The notes under the pieces are model-generated. The model worked only from the letters and a program-made list of their open reading frames with translations. It was not told the origin of the DNA and ran no database searches. The position numbers were made by a program, and so were the translations under genes. DNA of 64,000 nt from Methanobrevibacter millerae (GTDB lineage: Archaea > Methanobacteriota > Methanobacteria > Methanobacteriales > Methanobacteriaceae), in contig NZ_FMXB01000007.1 in assembly GCF_900103415.1 (NCBI RefSeq), positions 62,001 through 126,000 on the forward strand, given 5' to 3'. The stretch's first letter is position 1. Each line of letters opens with the position of its first letter. This document shows positions 35,766 through 47,192 of the stretch, one piece after another.

Positions 35766-38612
35766 CTATTCGATGAGAATAGCCGGTTTATAAGGCATTG
35801 CGTTTTTAGCCTTGTTTTGCGGGTCGTATGAATCGTCGGTATGCACAATCACTTCACTTCCAACTTCATTGGAGATGTATTCGAGAGCGTCATCAATGAT
35901 TTGCGCTTCATCGATTTTACCCACGTATTTGGTTTTGGTCATTTCACGGCCGATTTTTTTGGCTACGGCAGCTATTTCCTTTTTGTCGTCATAAATGTCT
36001 GCTTTAACAGCTCTGCCCATAATCTGGCCGATATCAGGCTTTCCAACCTCATTAGCTATTTCAAAGAGATCCCATTTCCAGTCGGAAGCAAGGTAAATGT
36101 GTACCTTTTGGGCGTCTTCTCCAACCATCTTCTTAATCTGGTTGATGTCCTTTATGAGATTTTGAACCAATTCTTCTGACTTTTCAATTTCAAGGCTGAT
36201 TAGGCTTTCATCAGCTTCAGGCCATTTAGCAGCACTTACAAAGCCTTCGCCGCCATAATTGGACCATAATTCTTCACATGCGTGTGGAGTGAACGGCGCA
36301 AGAAGCCTTATCCATGATTCTACAACCGTTGATAAGACGTAAATCACTGCAGGGTCCTTTTTGTCAAGGAGGTGATTGACTCTGTAGAGATAGTGGTCAA
36401 TATCCTTTTTAAGCAGGAAGAGTGATTCCTGTAAAGCCTTTCTGGTCTGGAAAACTTCTAAAGCTTCTGTTGACGCTTTAATGTGCTGGTTGAGCTGGCT
36501 TAACATCCATAAATCAATGGTTCTTGTTAATTCGACCTTTTCAATGTTGGTTAAATCCAGTTTGGAGCCTTTAATCTCTTCTACTTTTGCTGCGAATTCC
36601 TTAAACCATTCAAGCCTTCTTTTGGTTCCTAAAACTTCCTTTTCCCTCCAGTCGAAGTCCTGCCAAGGTTCGGCTGAAGCCATCAGGAACAGCCTTACGA
36701 CGTCTGCCGTATAGTCTTCAATAGCGTCTTTTAAAAGAATTACGTTTCCTTTTGATGAGGACATCTTGTTTCCTTCCAGAAGACCCATTCCAAAGACTAC
36801 TGTTCCTTTAGGCCATTTGTCTTCAGGAAATATTGCGCTGTGGTGGAACATCAGGAAGCTTAAGTGATTTCCAACAAGGTCTTTTGCGGACAGTCTCCAG
36901 TCGAGAGGATACCAGTAGTTGAATTCGTCCTGGATTTCCTTAACGATTTCCGGAGCTACCTTGATGTCGTCTGAATCAATATCCAAATAAATTTTATCAA
37001 AGAATGCACGGTTCAAGTCGTCAGGATTCATGTCTTTAAGGAATCTGGCAACTGAATAGTATGACATGTAAATTGTGGAGTCGGTCAATGGCTCGATTAA
37101 CCATTTGTTGTCCCAGGGGAGTCTTGTTCCGAGTCCGACTTTTCTTGAACATGCCCAGTCGTCCAGCCAGTCAATGTAATAGTTGAAATTGTTTTTGACT
37201 TCAGGAGGAATGATGGTTTCTCTGTTTAAGACTTCATGGGTCTTTTCCTTCCATTCAGGATTTGAATATTTCATGAACCACTGGTCATCCATGATTTTAA
37301 CGACACAGTTGTTTCCGCATCTGCACACGACAGGCCTTTCTGCGAAATCGTACATGATTGTGGCCATGTTTTTGGATATGAGCTCTTCTTTTAATTCTTC
37401 ACGAGCGAACCTGACCTTTTTTCCTCCGAAGCCAGGAATGCTTTCGATAATGACACCTTTACTGTGCTGAATCTTATACAGTTCATTGGTGGCTTCATGG
37501 AGCTTTTCGTCGTTCTGGTCGGTTATTCCAAGCCTTTCGATAATGTCTGCTGCAGGAATTTCTCCATATCCTTTAACGCTGCACACAGGGATCGGAACAA
37601 CGTTTTCAACGATTCCTTCCAGATTGTATTTCTTGATTAATTCTTCATTTTCCTTTAAGTCTTTAAGAGCAATGTAGTCTGCAGGTGCATCGGCAGGTTC
37701 AGAGAATACAACTCCGCTACCGTATGATGCGCTTACAAAGCTTGCAGGGAAAATCGGGATTTCATCGCCGGTAAATGGATTTATTGCCATTTTACCAATC
37801 AGGTCATCGGGATTAATTTCTGATATGATGTCCAGGCCCTTAATCTGCTGTTCAAGGTTATAATGGGCCTCTTTGGTGATTACCCATTTTTCATCGTTTG
37901 CCTTGACCAAGACGTATTCGACATCGGGATTGAGCCAGATGTTTGTAGCTCCGACGATTGTTTCGGGCCTTAATGTTGCAGTAACGAGAACCTTATCTTC
38001 AATCTTGAATTTAAGAAGCGTAAGCTCGTTGACACCGACGCCTTCCCCTTCAAGCAGGTCGTGGTCTCCTACAGGGTTATCACAGTTAGGGCAGTATTTT
38101 ACTGGATGCTCTCCTTTCTGAACCAGTCCCTTTTCATAAAGCGTGGTTATCTGCCATTCGATGAATTTCTTGTAAGTCGGATCTATTGTTCTGAATTCGC
38201 GCCTCCAGTCGATTGAATAACCCATTTCGTGCATCACTTCATTGTATTCGCTGCTGAAGTATCTTACGATGTATTCTGGGTCTTCCAATTTAGGCAATTC
38301 GTCCTTAGGGACTCTGTGGACGTTTTCATACAGGTCAAGAGTCCAAGGGTCTTTTCTTTTAATCCTGTCGGCTATTCCAATAACAGGCGCGCCGGTAACG
38401 TGCCATGCCATTGGGAACAAAACGTTATAGCCTTCCATTCTTTTGAATCTTGCATATACGTCAGGCACTGTGTATGTACGGCCGTGGCCTATGTGCATAG
38501 CTCCGCTAGGGTATGGAAAAGCTACGGTAATAAACAGTTTTTCCTTATCATTTGGGTTGGATTCAAATAATTTTTCCTCTTCCCATTTCTTCTGCCATTT
38601 CTTTTCTGTCAC
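35766..38612 (-). CDS. leuS: Leucyl-tRNA synthetase
   Basis: 948 residues, archaeal/eukaryotic-type length. The class I signatures are [14 protein letters not shown] (HIGH) and [10 protein letters not shown] (KMSKS); the editing domain ([19 protein letters not shown]) lies between them, and a zinc-type [12 protein letters not shown] is present. It charges tRNA-Leu. The start is GTG 38612, overlapping the nadE stop by one base (TAGTG), with GGTGAT just upstream, so it is translationally coupled to nadE. Confidence 0.97.
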   Translation of the reverse strand: MTEKKWQKKWEEEKLFESNPNDKEKLFITVAFPYPSGAMHIGHGRTYTVPDVYARFKRMEGYNVLFPMAWHVTGAPVIGIADRIKRKDPWTLDLYENVHRVPKDELPKLEDPEYIVRYFSSEYNEVMHEMGYSIDWRREFRTIDPTYKKFIEWQITTLYEKGLVQKGEHPVKYCPNCDNPVGDHDLLEGEGVGVNELTLLKFKIEDKVLVTATLRPETIVGATNIWLNPDVEYVLVKANDEKWVITKEAHYNLEQQIKGLDIISEINPDDLIGKMAINPFTGDEIPIFPASFVSASYGSGVVFSEPADAPADYIALKDLKENEELIKKYNLEGIVENVVPIPVCSVKGYGEIPAADIIERLGITDQNDEKLHEATNELYKIQHSKGVIIESIPGFGGKKVRFAREELKEELISKNMATIMYDFAERPVVCRCGNNCVVKIMDDQWFMKYSNPEWKEKTHEVLNRETIIPPEVKNNFNYYIDWLDDWACSRKVGLGTRLPWDNKWLIEPLTDSTIYMSYYSVARFLKDMNPDDLNRAFFDKIYLDIDSDDIKVAPEIVKEIQDEFNYWYPLDWRLSAKDLVGNHLSFLMFHHSAIFPEDKWPKGTVVFGMGLLEGNKMSSSKGNVILLKDAIEDYTADVVRLFLMASAEPWQDFDWREKEVLGTKRRLEWFKEFAAKVEEIKGSKLDLTNIEKVELTRTIDLWMLSQLNQHIKASTEALEVFQTRKALQESLFLLKKDIDHYLYRVNHLLDKKDPAVIYVLSTVVESWIRLLAPFTPHACEELWSNYGGEGFVSAAKWPEADESLISLEIEKSEELVQNLIKDINQIKKMVGEDAQKVHIYLASDWKWDLFEIANEVGKPDIGQIMGRAVKADIYDDKKEIAAVAKKIGREMTKTKYVGKIDEAQIIDDALEYISNEVGSEVIVHTDDSYDPQNKAKNAMPYKPAILIE

Positions 38613-39406
38613 TAAATCACCATTCTTGTCTTTTTAGGGCTTTCAGGAACTTGGCTTTTGTGCTGGTTCCTTTGAACTCTAGCTATAATATCATTAACTT
38701 CATCAACTGAAATGTCCAGTTCTCCGGCTATTGTTTCGCCTGATTCTTCCTTTTCAATGCTTCTGTATAGAATCTTGTCGAGCAGTTCATAAGTCATTCC
38801 AATTTCATCTTCATCCGTCTGGTTGTTCCATAATCCTGCTCTTGGAGGCTTGTTTATGATTTCTTCGGGAACTTCCAGGCATCTGGCCAGTTCATAAACG
38901 TTGGTTTTGTACAAATCGCCGATTGGTTCCATATCACATGCACCGTCTCCGTATTTTGTGAAATATCCAATCAGGATTTCGCTTTTGTTGCCTGTTCCGC
39001 AAACGAGGTAGTTTTTGGAATTGGCATAGAAATATATAATGGACATCCTTATTCTTGCCTTTAGATTTCCAATAGCCAATTTGTCATCTTGAATCTGTGT
39101 AACTGATAAGAATTCGTTTAAAATACTATCAATAGCCATTTCCTTGTAGTTTATTCCTAATTGCTGAGCTATTGCAGTGCCGTGAAGCTTATCTTCCGTT
39201 GGGGTTGTTGTGGAAGGCATAACTATTCCGAACACGTTTTCCGCTCCAACAGCTTCGCAAGCTAAAAATGCAGCTACTGTGGAGTCGATTCCTCCGCTCA
39301 GTCCTACTACAAGTCCGTCTGCATTTGCTTCGGATACTTTATTTTGAACGAATTCGATTATATCTTTTTTCGTCTTTTCAACATCTATTTTTGGAATTTC
39401 GTTCAT
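38612..39406 (-). CDS. nadE: NH3-dependent NAD+ synthetase
   Basis: 264 residues. The pyrophosphatase loop [15 protein letters not shown] and the region [21 protein letters not shown] define NadE of the ammonia-using type; there is no glutaminase domain. It converts nicotinic acid adenine dinucleotide to NAD+ with ATP and ammonia. ATG 39406 ([11 protein letters not shown]) is chosen because GGTG lies 6 nt upstream; ATG 39418 is the alternative. Upstream, TTATTATAATAATATATAG supplies TATA-like sequence. leuS follows with a one-base overlap. Confidence 0.95.
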   Translation of the reverse strand: MNEIPKIDVEKTKKDIIEFVQNKVSEANADGLVVGLSGGIDSTVAAFLACEAVGAENVFGIVMPSTTTPTEDKLHGTAIAQQLGINYKEMAIDSILNEFLSVTQIQDDKLAIGNLKARIRMSIIYFYANSKNYLVCGTGNKSEILIGYFTKYGDGACDMEPIGDLYKTNVYELARCLEVPEEIINKPPRAGLWNNQTDEDEIGMTYELLDKILYRSIEKEESGETIAGELDISVDEVNDIIARVQRNQHKSQVPESPKKTRMVI

Positions 39407-39581
39407 ATCAAACACCATCTAATTTTTCATTAGTAATTAATATAGTTCTTTTATTATAATAATATATAGGTCGAATTTCGGATTTTTTTCACGAGGCAAA
39501 AAGAAGTTTTGGATTTCTTTTGTATTGGATGTTAAAAAAGTAAATGGTGGATGGATAATATCTGGTATAAATGTTTTAATT

Positions 39582-40418
39582 TTACTTAGGATATATTAAG
39601 AATTCCTTTATCTTGTAGTCGCTGTAGTTAGCTGCGATTTTGTCAATGGTTCCGTCCTTAAACATTTCATCTAAAGTCTTTTGAACCTGGTCTTTTAGCT
39701 CAGTATTGCCTTTTTTAAATCCGATGCCGTATTGCTCATCTGATAACGGTTTATCCAATACTTTAAATTCATTTGGATTTTCTGCTATTTTATAGTTTGC
39801 AAGTCCGACATCCACAAGCACCGCATCGCATCCTTCGCTTTTCAAATCCATGAATGCAGTGTTGAAATCATGCACTTCCTGTATTTTTAAAGTGTCAACA
39901 ATGGATTTGTCCTGTTCTTTAAGCACATCTGCTCCTGATGATCCCATTTGGATTTCTACGGTTTTTCCTTTCAGGTCATCAATTGATGAAATATTTGAAT
40001 TTGATTTTACAACCAGTACTTGGGTGTTGTTGAAGTATGGATCGCTCCAGGTATAGTCGTTTTCACGATTATTCATGGTGAATGCGCTCCAAATACAGTC
40101 GATTTCTCCGGAATTGAGTTCGACCTCTTTAGAGTCCCAGTTAATTATCTGCACGGTTTGAAATGTCCAGTTATTCCTTCTGCAAACCTCTTTGGCTACG
40201 TCTATATCAAATCCCCCTATCTCTCCATTATTAATTCGATATTCGAATGGTGGAAATTCCAAATTAACTCCTATGACAAATGTGCTGTTATCATTCGTTA
40301 CATTGGAATGGGTGTTTGAGTTATTCCCGTCCAGAAAATCAAAAATGCCGGCATGAGCAGTACTGACTGTTAAAAATATTATTAACAGTGCCAAAATTGG
40401 TAATATTTTTTTATTCAT
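39582..40418 (-). CDS. Polar amino-acid ABC transporter substrate-binding protein (family 3)
   Basis: 278 residues. A signal peptide (MNKKILPILALLIIFLTVSTAHA) is followed by an Asn/Thr-rich linker and a family-3 solute-binding fold: IGVNLEFPPFEYR, GGFDIDVAKEVCRR, VEIQMGSSGADVL and YGIGFKKGN. It would capture an amino acid outside the membrane and hand it to a permease. No permease or ATPase gene is adjacent, so its partners are encoded elsewhere. GGGAGAGGGAT precedes the ATG. Confidence 0.9.
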   Translation of the reverse strand: MNKKILPILALLIIFLTVSTAHAGIFDFLDGNNSNTHSNVTNDNSTFVIGVNLEFPPFEYRINNGEIGGFDIDVAKEVCRRNNWTFQTVQIINWDSKEVELNSGEIDCIWSAFTMNNRENDYTWSDPYFNNTQVLVVKSNSNISSIDDLKGKTVEIQMGSSGADVLKEQDKSIVDTLKIQEVHDFNTAFMDLKSEGCDAVLVDVGLANYKIAENPNEFKVLDKPLSDEQYGIGFKKGNTELKDQVQKTLDEMFKDGTIDKIAANYSDYKIKEFLIYPK

Positions 40419-40580
40419 ATTATTTATCCCTCTCCCTATTTTATGGGCTAATAATATCTTTAGTTTTAATCATATTTAAAATGGATTAATATTATATGCT
40501 TAAATATGACATATTAAAATAATCAAACTAATGATTTCAGTTTCAGACTGAAGGATTTATATGAATTTGGAGGAAATTAA

Positions 40581-41543
40581 ATGTTTGAAAAAGATTTTGT
40601 TGGAGAAGCGCCGGATTACTCAGATAGTGAAAACTGGCTTGCGCTTCCCGAAAAACCGGATAAGGATGTTGATTTGCTGTTTCTTTACCCTTCAAGCTGC
40701 AACGATCCCGAAGCGAATATTATATGTGAAATCGACAATGCATCAATGAGGGAAGGTGCAAAGAATTATTTTGCCATCGAAGCCACTGCATTCGATGGAG
40801 TTGCAAATATTTTTGCCCCGTACTGGAGGCAGGTTAATGGAGTGAAGCTACCTATGATGAGCTTTGAGGAAGTCAATGATGCGGAATGGGCGGAACCAAG
40901 AACGGATGTTTATGCCGCTTTGGATTATTATTTTGAAAATCTCAATGACGGTCGCCCCTATTTCTTTGCCGGACATTCTCAGGGGTCCAGATTATGTTAT
41001 ATTGTCTTGTCTGAGTATATGAAGGAGCATCCGGAATACTATGAAAACATGATTGCTGCCTATTGCATCGGGGACTCTTTAACAAGTCATTATCTTGAGG
41101 AAAACCCTCATGTCAAGGCGGCCCAGTCAGCCGATGATTTGGGAGTCGTTGTTTCATGGAATACTGAAGGGCCTGCAAACAAGGGAAAACCTTCACTTGT
41201 GATTTCTCCAGGAGCTATATCAATAAATCCTCTTAATTGGTGTGTTGATGAAACTCCTGCCGATGCGGAAATGAATCTTGGAACTTTCGTACCGAATCCG
41301 TTAGAATCAGTATTGGTGGAACTGCCGATAAAGGCGGATGCCGTAATCGACCTTGAAAGGGGTTCGGTCATGGTGACGAATCCTGAATTTGAAAAATATG
41401 CTGTATCTAAGCTTCTTGGCCTTGAAGCCTTGGATCACGTTTTCGGACCTGTTAGTTATCATGCATGCGATTACACGTTCTTTTATTTGAATATCCGTGA
41501 AAATGCCCAAACAAGGGCTGAAGCATGGTTTGAGATTCATTAA
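40581..41543 (+). CDS. DUF3089 alpha/beta-hydrolase-like protein
   Basis: 320 residues. The block DVDLLFLYPSSCNDP and NIFAPYWRQV with the nucleophile elbow FAGHSQGSRLC are characteristic of DUF3089, a serine hydrolase of the alpha/beta fold; serine in GHSQG is the predicted nucleophile and DHVFGPVSYHACDY near the C terminus could supply the histidine. No signal peptide is seen, so it should be cytoplasmic. GGAGG precedes ATG 40581. Another hydrolase gene follows 25 bp later, suggesting an operon of two esterase-like enzymes. The substrate is unknown. Confidence 0.85.
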   Translation: MFEKDFVGEAPDYSDSENWLALPEKPDKDVDLLFLYPSSCNDPEANIICEIDNASMREGAKNYFAIEATAFDGVANIFAPYWRQVNGVKLPMMSFEEVNDAEWAEPRTDVYAALDYYFENLNDGRPYFFAGHSQGSRLCYIVLSEYMKEHPEYYENMIAAYCIGDSLTSHYLEENPHVKAAQSADDLGVVVSWNTEGPANKGKPSLVISPGAISINPLNWCVDETPADAEMNLGTFVPNPLESVLVELPIKADAVIDLERGSVMVTNPEFEKYAVSKLLGLEALDHVFGPVSYHACDYTFFYLNIRENAQTRAEAWFEIH

Positions 41544-41568
41544 CTGAGAATATGTGGAGTTGTGAAAT

Positions 41569-42447
41569 ATGTCAAAGATGTCAAAGATTGTGGAAACTGT
41601 AATGGACAAAAAGCATCGCGAATACGTTGACGATGCAGATAAAGCCGACGAACATATGCAGGAGCGTTCTCTGGATGAGGACGAAGTTTATAAGATCCCG
41701 AAAATGCCATATCACACTAAAGTTGAAAGCAGGGACATGTTCGATTGTCAGATGATAGTCTATAACGATGTTGAAGATGCCGAGCGCCTAGTCATTTATC
41801 TTCATGGGGGAATATATGTAAATGAAATGAGAAAGCCTCACGTCATATTTTGCGATAAGCTTGCAAAAAAGGTCAACGCATGCGTATTCGCTCCGGTTTA
41901 TCCTCTAGCTCCGAACCATACCTATGAGGAAACCTATGAAATCGTTGAAAAGCTCTACAGGCATTTGCTTGAGATGGATAAGCCAATCGTAATAATGGGA
42001 GATTCTGCCGGCGGAGGATTATCCGTAGCATTCTGTGAATATCTTGCGGCCAATGATTTGCCTCAGCCTCAAAACCTGATTCCAATTTCTCCATGGCTTG
42101 ACGTATCAATGTCCGGGGATTATGATGAGGTTGAATTCGATCCGATGCTTGGAATCGACGGTCTGCGCGAAATGGGTGAAACCTGGGCAGGTGATCTTGA
42201 CCCAAAAGACTATAAGGTAAGCCCGATGTTCGGAGATGTTTCAAATCTTGCCAAAACGACCCTTTTTGTAGGAACTCATGAAATATTCTATCCTGATGTC
42301 GTAAAGTTCTATAATAAGTTAATAGAAAACGGTGTTGACGCCGAGCTGAATGTCGGTGAGGAAATGACTCACGTCTATGCCATTTATCCTTTGGTTCCCG
42401 AATCAAAAGAGGCGTTCAATCATATCGTTGAAGTAATTCTTGATTAA
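41569..42447 (+). CDS. Alpha/beta hydrolase, HSL/acetyl-esterase-like
   Basis: 292 residues. The oxyanion motif LHGGIYV and the nucleophile elbow GDSAGGGLS mark the hormone-sensitive-lipase-like alpha/beta hydrolases; EEMTHVYAIYPL near the end provides the catalytic histidine (THVY). It is predicted to be a cytoplasmic esterase or lipase acting on small acyl esters. It is probably co-transcribed with the preceding DUF3089 gene and is followed by a terminator. Confidence 0.88.
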   Translation: MSKMSKIVETVMDKKHREYVDDADKADEHMQERSLDEDEVYKIPKMPYHTKVESRDMFDCQMIVYNDVEDAERLVIYLHGGIYVNEMRKPHVIFCDKLAKKVNACVFAPVYPLAPNHTYEETYEIVEKLYRHLLEMDKPIVIMGDSAGGGLSVAFCEYLAANDLPQPQNLIPISPWLDVSMSGDYDEVEFDPMLGIDGLREMGETWAGDLDPKDYKVSPMFGDVSNLAKTTLFVGTHEIFYPDVVKFYNKLIENGVDAELNVGEEMTHVYAIYPLVPESKEAFNHIVEVILD

Positions 42448-42490
42448 GCGTTTAAATGAGTGGTTTACTCTTTAACGCCCTTTTTTCTTT
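42448..42490 (+). terminator. Bulged hairpin terminator
   Basis: GCGTT (42448-42452) pairs with AACGC (42474-42478), with inner GAGT/ACTC pairing, and is followed by CCCTTTTTTC. Confidence 0.65.
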
Positions 42491-42743
42491 TTATTTTAAA
42501 ATGCTCTTGAATTAATTCTGGGGTCATGGCTTTTGAAAACTGGATTTCGATAAGCGTTCATATATATCCTTGTTTTAAATCACATCTGATATTGGAAATG
42601 CCTGGCATTAATTGAAATTCTGCTTAATTAAATCGAATGAAAAAGGATAGCTATTGATTATATTGACCACATTTTTTCGCAAAATCGATGGTGAAAAGAT
42701 TTGGATTTTGAAGGCAATCTGGTCAGTTCCTTTTTTAGCCAAA

Positions 42744-42754
42744 CTTTATATATC
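42744..42754 (+). promoter_or_regulatory. TATA box of the ArsA/Get3-type ATPase
   Basis: CTTTATATATC lies 58 bp before the TTG start, implying a leader of about 30 nt that carries the GAGGTGAT ribosome binding site. The remaining 42.49-42.74 kb gap shows nothing I recognise. Confidence 0.6.
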
Positions 42755-42796
42755 AAAAAGAATAAACTAACATAAAGTAACTAAAAGTAATTTTAA

Positions 42797-43819
<1,023 letters not shown>

Positions 43820-43832
43820 AATTAAAAAAATG

Positions 43833-43875
43833 AGTTAAAATAAAATTAATTATTTTAACTTCAAAAACTTTTTTT
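43833..43875. terminator. Bidirectional hairpin terminator
   Basis: AGTTAAAATAA (43833-43843) pairs perfectly with TTATTTTAACT (43850-43860), with a T-run downstream on the plus strand and an A-run (Ts on the other strand) before it. Confidence 0.6.
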
Positions 43876-44071
43876 ATTCTTTTTCTCTGTTTTTAAACCA
43901 ATATATAAGTTCAGATGCAACATACAGCAGTAGAAACGCTGAAAAGAATATGCTGAATGCTTTTCCCGTATATATATCATAAATGAATGATATTACAAGT
44001 AGGAAAAACAGTATTCTTGTAATTATCGGTCTTTTTGAGAAATTTTCTTTAAGTTCTTCTAAAAAGGACAT
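43874..44071 (-). CDS. Small membrane protein coupled to the adhesin-like gene
   Basis: 65 residues: MSFLEELKENFSKRPIITR, then two hydrophobic segments (ILFFLLVISFIYDIYTG and FSIFFSAFLLLYVASELIYW), ending in a charged tail KNREKE. ATG 44071 is chosen because GGAGAT precedes it; the frame upstream runs into the adhesin gene. It starts 4 bp after that gene's stop, and its ribosome binding site overlaps the stop, so the two are translated together. The family is not recognised; it may assist the adhesin at the membrane. Confidence 0.65.
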   Translation of the reverse strand: MSFLEELKENFSKRPIITRILFFLLVISFIYDIYTGKAFSIFFSAFLLLYVASELIYWFKNREKE

Positions 44072-44075
44072 CTTG

Positions 44076-47000
44076 TTATCTCCAGTATTTCTGGGGAACG
44101 CTGAAGGCATCCCAGCTTTCTTCTGTAAAGTAATTGTATGTTTCTTTTTTAGTTAATGTTCTAACATTTCCATTACTTATATATTTTACATTTTCCCGGT
44201 CATAGCTATTGTCACTTTTAATCGGAATTTCTATGTAGTCCACACGCCCGTCTTCGGTTGGAATATTGTAAATTTTCGTATTCTGCAGATATCCCGGTCG
44301 TGTGAATGTGAAATGGTCGTATGCTGTGTGGAGATCATTGTCGCTGATGTAATTTTCCGCAAAATAGACTCCGATTCCCTGAATACCTGAGGCGGTACCG
44401 ACAAGGCCTAATCCCAGTGACAGGCCGCCTCCGAGAAGCACTCCGATAAATCCTTTTGATATTAACGCTCCCTTAAAGATTAACGTAGTTAGCGGCTGGA
44501 TATTGTCGCTTATATAGTCCAATACGCTGTTTATCTGCATTAATCCATTGTTGACGTTTTTAAGGACTCCCTTTTCCGTGCTGGCGATGCTGCACAGTCC
44601 GCAGTCCCTTGATATCGTCACTCCCTTATAGGCAAAGCCGTCATTAATTGACAATGGCGTAACCAGTCCCGTCGTCAAATCGATTAAAAAGACGGATTTT
44701 ACGCTTTCATCACTTATAACTGCGGTATTGTTGTAGTACACAACGCTTACCTTATAGGAACTGATGGAATTGAATATTTCATCAAATACTGAGCTTATCT
44801 CAACGTCAGCGTCTTGGGCTATCGGCATTAATGAACGCTCCTCTATCTTTGACAATAGAATTGAATTGACAAAGCGGAAGCTGATGATGTCGCTTTCATT
44901 GTCTGCGATAATTATTCGACCCATATCTGGCGTTAATATGTGCTGATAGGTGTTTTCCCAATTCATGGCACCTAAAATGACGGTATTTTTTCCTCGCATC
45001 CATCTGATTTCATATTCTCTCGTCAGCTCGTCAGCCAAAGCATCGCTTAGATAGCAGGTATTTATATCGGTTAAAAACATCGTATAAAGGCTTTGTATTC
45101 CCGCATTTGACTTGTATTCGCTTTCCCTTGAAATCCAGTCCCGGATTATGCCGTCAGTCATTTTCGTGTTGATTATGGCAAATGACTGCATAACATCGAA
45201 GTCACGCTTGTACTTGTCGCTCAATCCGTAGGTTATCAGCTCTTCCTTTTCGAATTCGATGCAGTTTGCAGAGCTGAAACGGGTAACGATATTCTCTTCG
45301 CTTATGTATCCGGTGATTTTCTTTCCAAAGTAGTCGAAGCTTACTTCCTCGCCGGTATTTGCGAATCTTATCTTGTTTCCTTTTGTCAGTTCGTCGTAGC
45401 TTTTGTAGTTGAAGTCGTAAATGCTGCATCCGTTATATTTGGAAATGGCGTATTTCACTCCAAGCTCATCAAAGCTCATTGTCTGGAAGCTTACCTTGGC
45501 AACACATTCTCCGTTTTGGATGTATGTGATGATTTCACTCTTGTCTGGCCCCTTATCGATATAGGCCCCGAACTGCTCAACGTTGCTTGTGCAGTTGTTT
45601 CTGTATATGAAATGGGTATAGTTCGCGCTTCTGTGAAGAATCAGTCCGTTACCGGTTAGATTCTCATATCTGTAGCTGTGCTGGGTCGGGCTGCTGTCAA
45701 ACGGCAGCAGGTAGTATTCAGAGCCCAGATATGTTGCGCTGTATTCCGGCATGTAGCCTGTTGAAAAGGTATAATATTTGTATCCTATCTGGATATTGAT
45801 CAGCTGATTCTTTTCCATCCTTATGATGCCGTTGATACCGCTTTCAATCGTGTAAACGCTGTTTTCTGAAACATATGGATATGTCACGTTCACGTAATTC
45901 GGTATTCCGATTTCATAGGTGAAAGGTGTATTCTTAATGCTTTCCTTGATTTTTTCCGTTATGATGATTTTGTTTGATATCATAAGACCGTTGTTTTCCG
46001 AGGTGATAATGTAGCTTCCCGTCTGGAGATTGATGTTAAGGCTTGCCATTCCGTTAATGTCGGTTGTTCTCGTGTAGAAAACCCCGTTGATGTTGAAAGT
46101 GACCTTTTCGTTTTCAAGGGCATTTCCTTTACCGTCAACAAGATATGCCTTGAACTTGGTGCCGTCCTTATATGTCATTTCAACGTCTTTTGCCGTTAAT
46201 GTGGACAGTACCCTGATTCTGTTTGAAACCCTGCAGCCATCATAATGGGCGGTAATGATGTATTCGCCGGGATTCAGGTTAATGTTAAGGCTTGCCGTTC
46301 CGCTGACGTCAGTCTGCCGGTAATATAGCACGCCATTAATGTTGAATTCCACCTCATGGCCGGATCCCACCCTTTCACCGTTCTTTTCAAGCACGGTAAC
46401 GCTGTATCTGGAGTCGTTTCTATAGTACTTAACCAGATCTCTGTTGTTGGTAATCGTCGGCAGTATGGTAATGTTATTGCTTATCATTTCCGTTGTTTTG
46501 GGGTTGATTGCGGTTAAAATATACGAACCCTGCTCCAAGTTCAGATTGAGCCTGGCCACTCCGTTTTCGTTTGTCATTCTGGTATAATATACGCCGTTGA
46601 TGTTGAATGAAACGGGAGTGTTTTTTAATGCATCTCCGGTATCGTCAATGAATCTGGCGTAATATTGGGTTGAATTCCTGTAAATCTTGACAACATCTGA
46701 TGAATAAATCGTGCTTTTAATGTCAATCGTGTTGTTTACCGAAATATTGTATGACGTTGTCGTAATGCTGTATTTTCCACTGTTCAGATTTAGGGCTATT
46801 GATGAGAGGCCATATTCGTTGCTTTGCCGTTTATAGTCAACTCCGTTCAGGCTGAAAACGACAGTTGCATTGCTGATAGGCTTTTTATCATGAATTTGCG
46901 CCGTAAACCTTGTGCCGTCCTTGTAAAACATTTCCACATCAGAGGTTTCTATGTGAACGCTGTCTTGTGTAATGCTTTTTTCCATCATTGTTTCATTTTC

Positions 47001-47078
47001 CAGCTCGCTGGCCGAAACTGAGCCAGTTAAAAAAATAGTCAAGAAAATGAAAATCAATATTCCTGTTTTTTTAATCAT
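44076..47078 (-). CDS. Secreted adhesin-like protein: four Ig-like repeats plus a large unknown C-terminal region
   Basis: 1000 residues. ATG 47078 (MIKKTGILIFIFLTIFLTGS, a signal peptide) follows AGGTTGAT; the frame upstream lacks these features. Residues about 35-380 form four Ig-like units with FNINGVxYxR and LNINL cores. Residues about 390-1000 match no family I know: they include scattered cysteines (about 10), a region ITYGLSDKYKRDFDVMQSF, and near the C terminus two hydrophobic stretches (LIFKGALISKGFIGVLLGGG, LGLGLVGTASGIQGIGVYF) that could form a membrane hairpin. The end is again hydrophilic. It may be a membrane-tethered surface protein whose Ig repeats project outward. A small membrane protein gene is coupled downstream. 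Confidence 0.8.
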   Translation of the reverse strand: MIKKTGILIFIFLTIFLTGSVSASELENETMMEKSITQDSVHIETSDVEMFYKDGTRFTAQIHDKKPISNATVVFSLNGVDYKRQSNEYGLSSIALNLNSGKYSITTTSYNISVNNTIDIKSTIYSSDVVKIYRNSTQYYARFIDDTGDALKNTPVSFNINGVYYTRMTNENGVARLNLNLEQGSYILTAINPKTTEMISNNITILPTITNNRDLVKYYRNDSRYSVTVLEKNGERVGSGHEVEFNINGVLYYRQTDVSGTASLNINLNPGEYIITAHYDGCRVSNRIRVLSTLTAKDVEMTYKDGTKFKAYLVDGKGNALENEKVTFNINGVFYTRTTDINGMASLNINLQTGSYIITSENNGLMISNKIIITEKIKESIKNTPFTYEIGIPNYVNVTYPYVSENSVYTIESGINGIIRMEKNQLINIQIGYKYYTFSTGYMPEYSATYLGSEYYLLPFDSSPTQHSYRYENLTGNGLILHRSANYTHFIYRNNCTSNVEQFGAYIDKGPDKSEIITYIQNGECVAKVSFQTMSFDELGVKYAISKYNGCSIYDFNYKSYDELTKGNKIRFANTGEEVSFDYFGKKITGYISEENIVTRFSSANCIEFEKEELITYGLSDKYKRDFDVMQSFAIINTKMTDGIIRDWISRESEYKSNAGIQSLYTMFLTDINTCYLSDALADELTREYEIRWMRGKNTVILGAMNWENTYQHILTPDMGRIIIADNESDIISFRFVNSILLSKIEERSLMPIAQDADVEISSVFDEIFNSISSYKVSVVYYNNTAVISDESVKSVFLIDLTTGLVTPLSINDGFAYKGVTISRDCGLCSIASTEKGVLKNVNNGLMQINSVLDYISDNIQPLTTLIFKGALISKGFIGVLLGGGLSLGLGLVGTASGIQGIGVYFAENYISDNDLHTAYDHFTFTRPGYLQNTKIYNIPTEDGRVDYIEIPIKSDNSYDRENVKYISNGNVRTLTKKETYNYFTEESWDAFSVPQKYWR

Positions 47079-47192
47079 AGTATCAACCTTTTCGTTAATT
47101 TTTTCAAACAAATTAACACTGAAACTATGATTTTAAAGTTATAAACTTTTTAATTAAAAATTCAAATAGAAAAACTTTATAAAAATGTATTT

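Noticed and set aside
41873-42406. 177-codon open frame on the minus strand
   Set aside because: It lies wholly antisense to a well-supported alpha/beta hydrolase and its Arg/His-rich composition is typical of a shadow frame.
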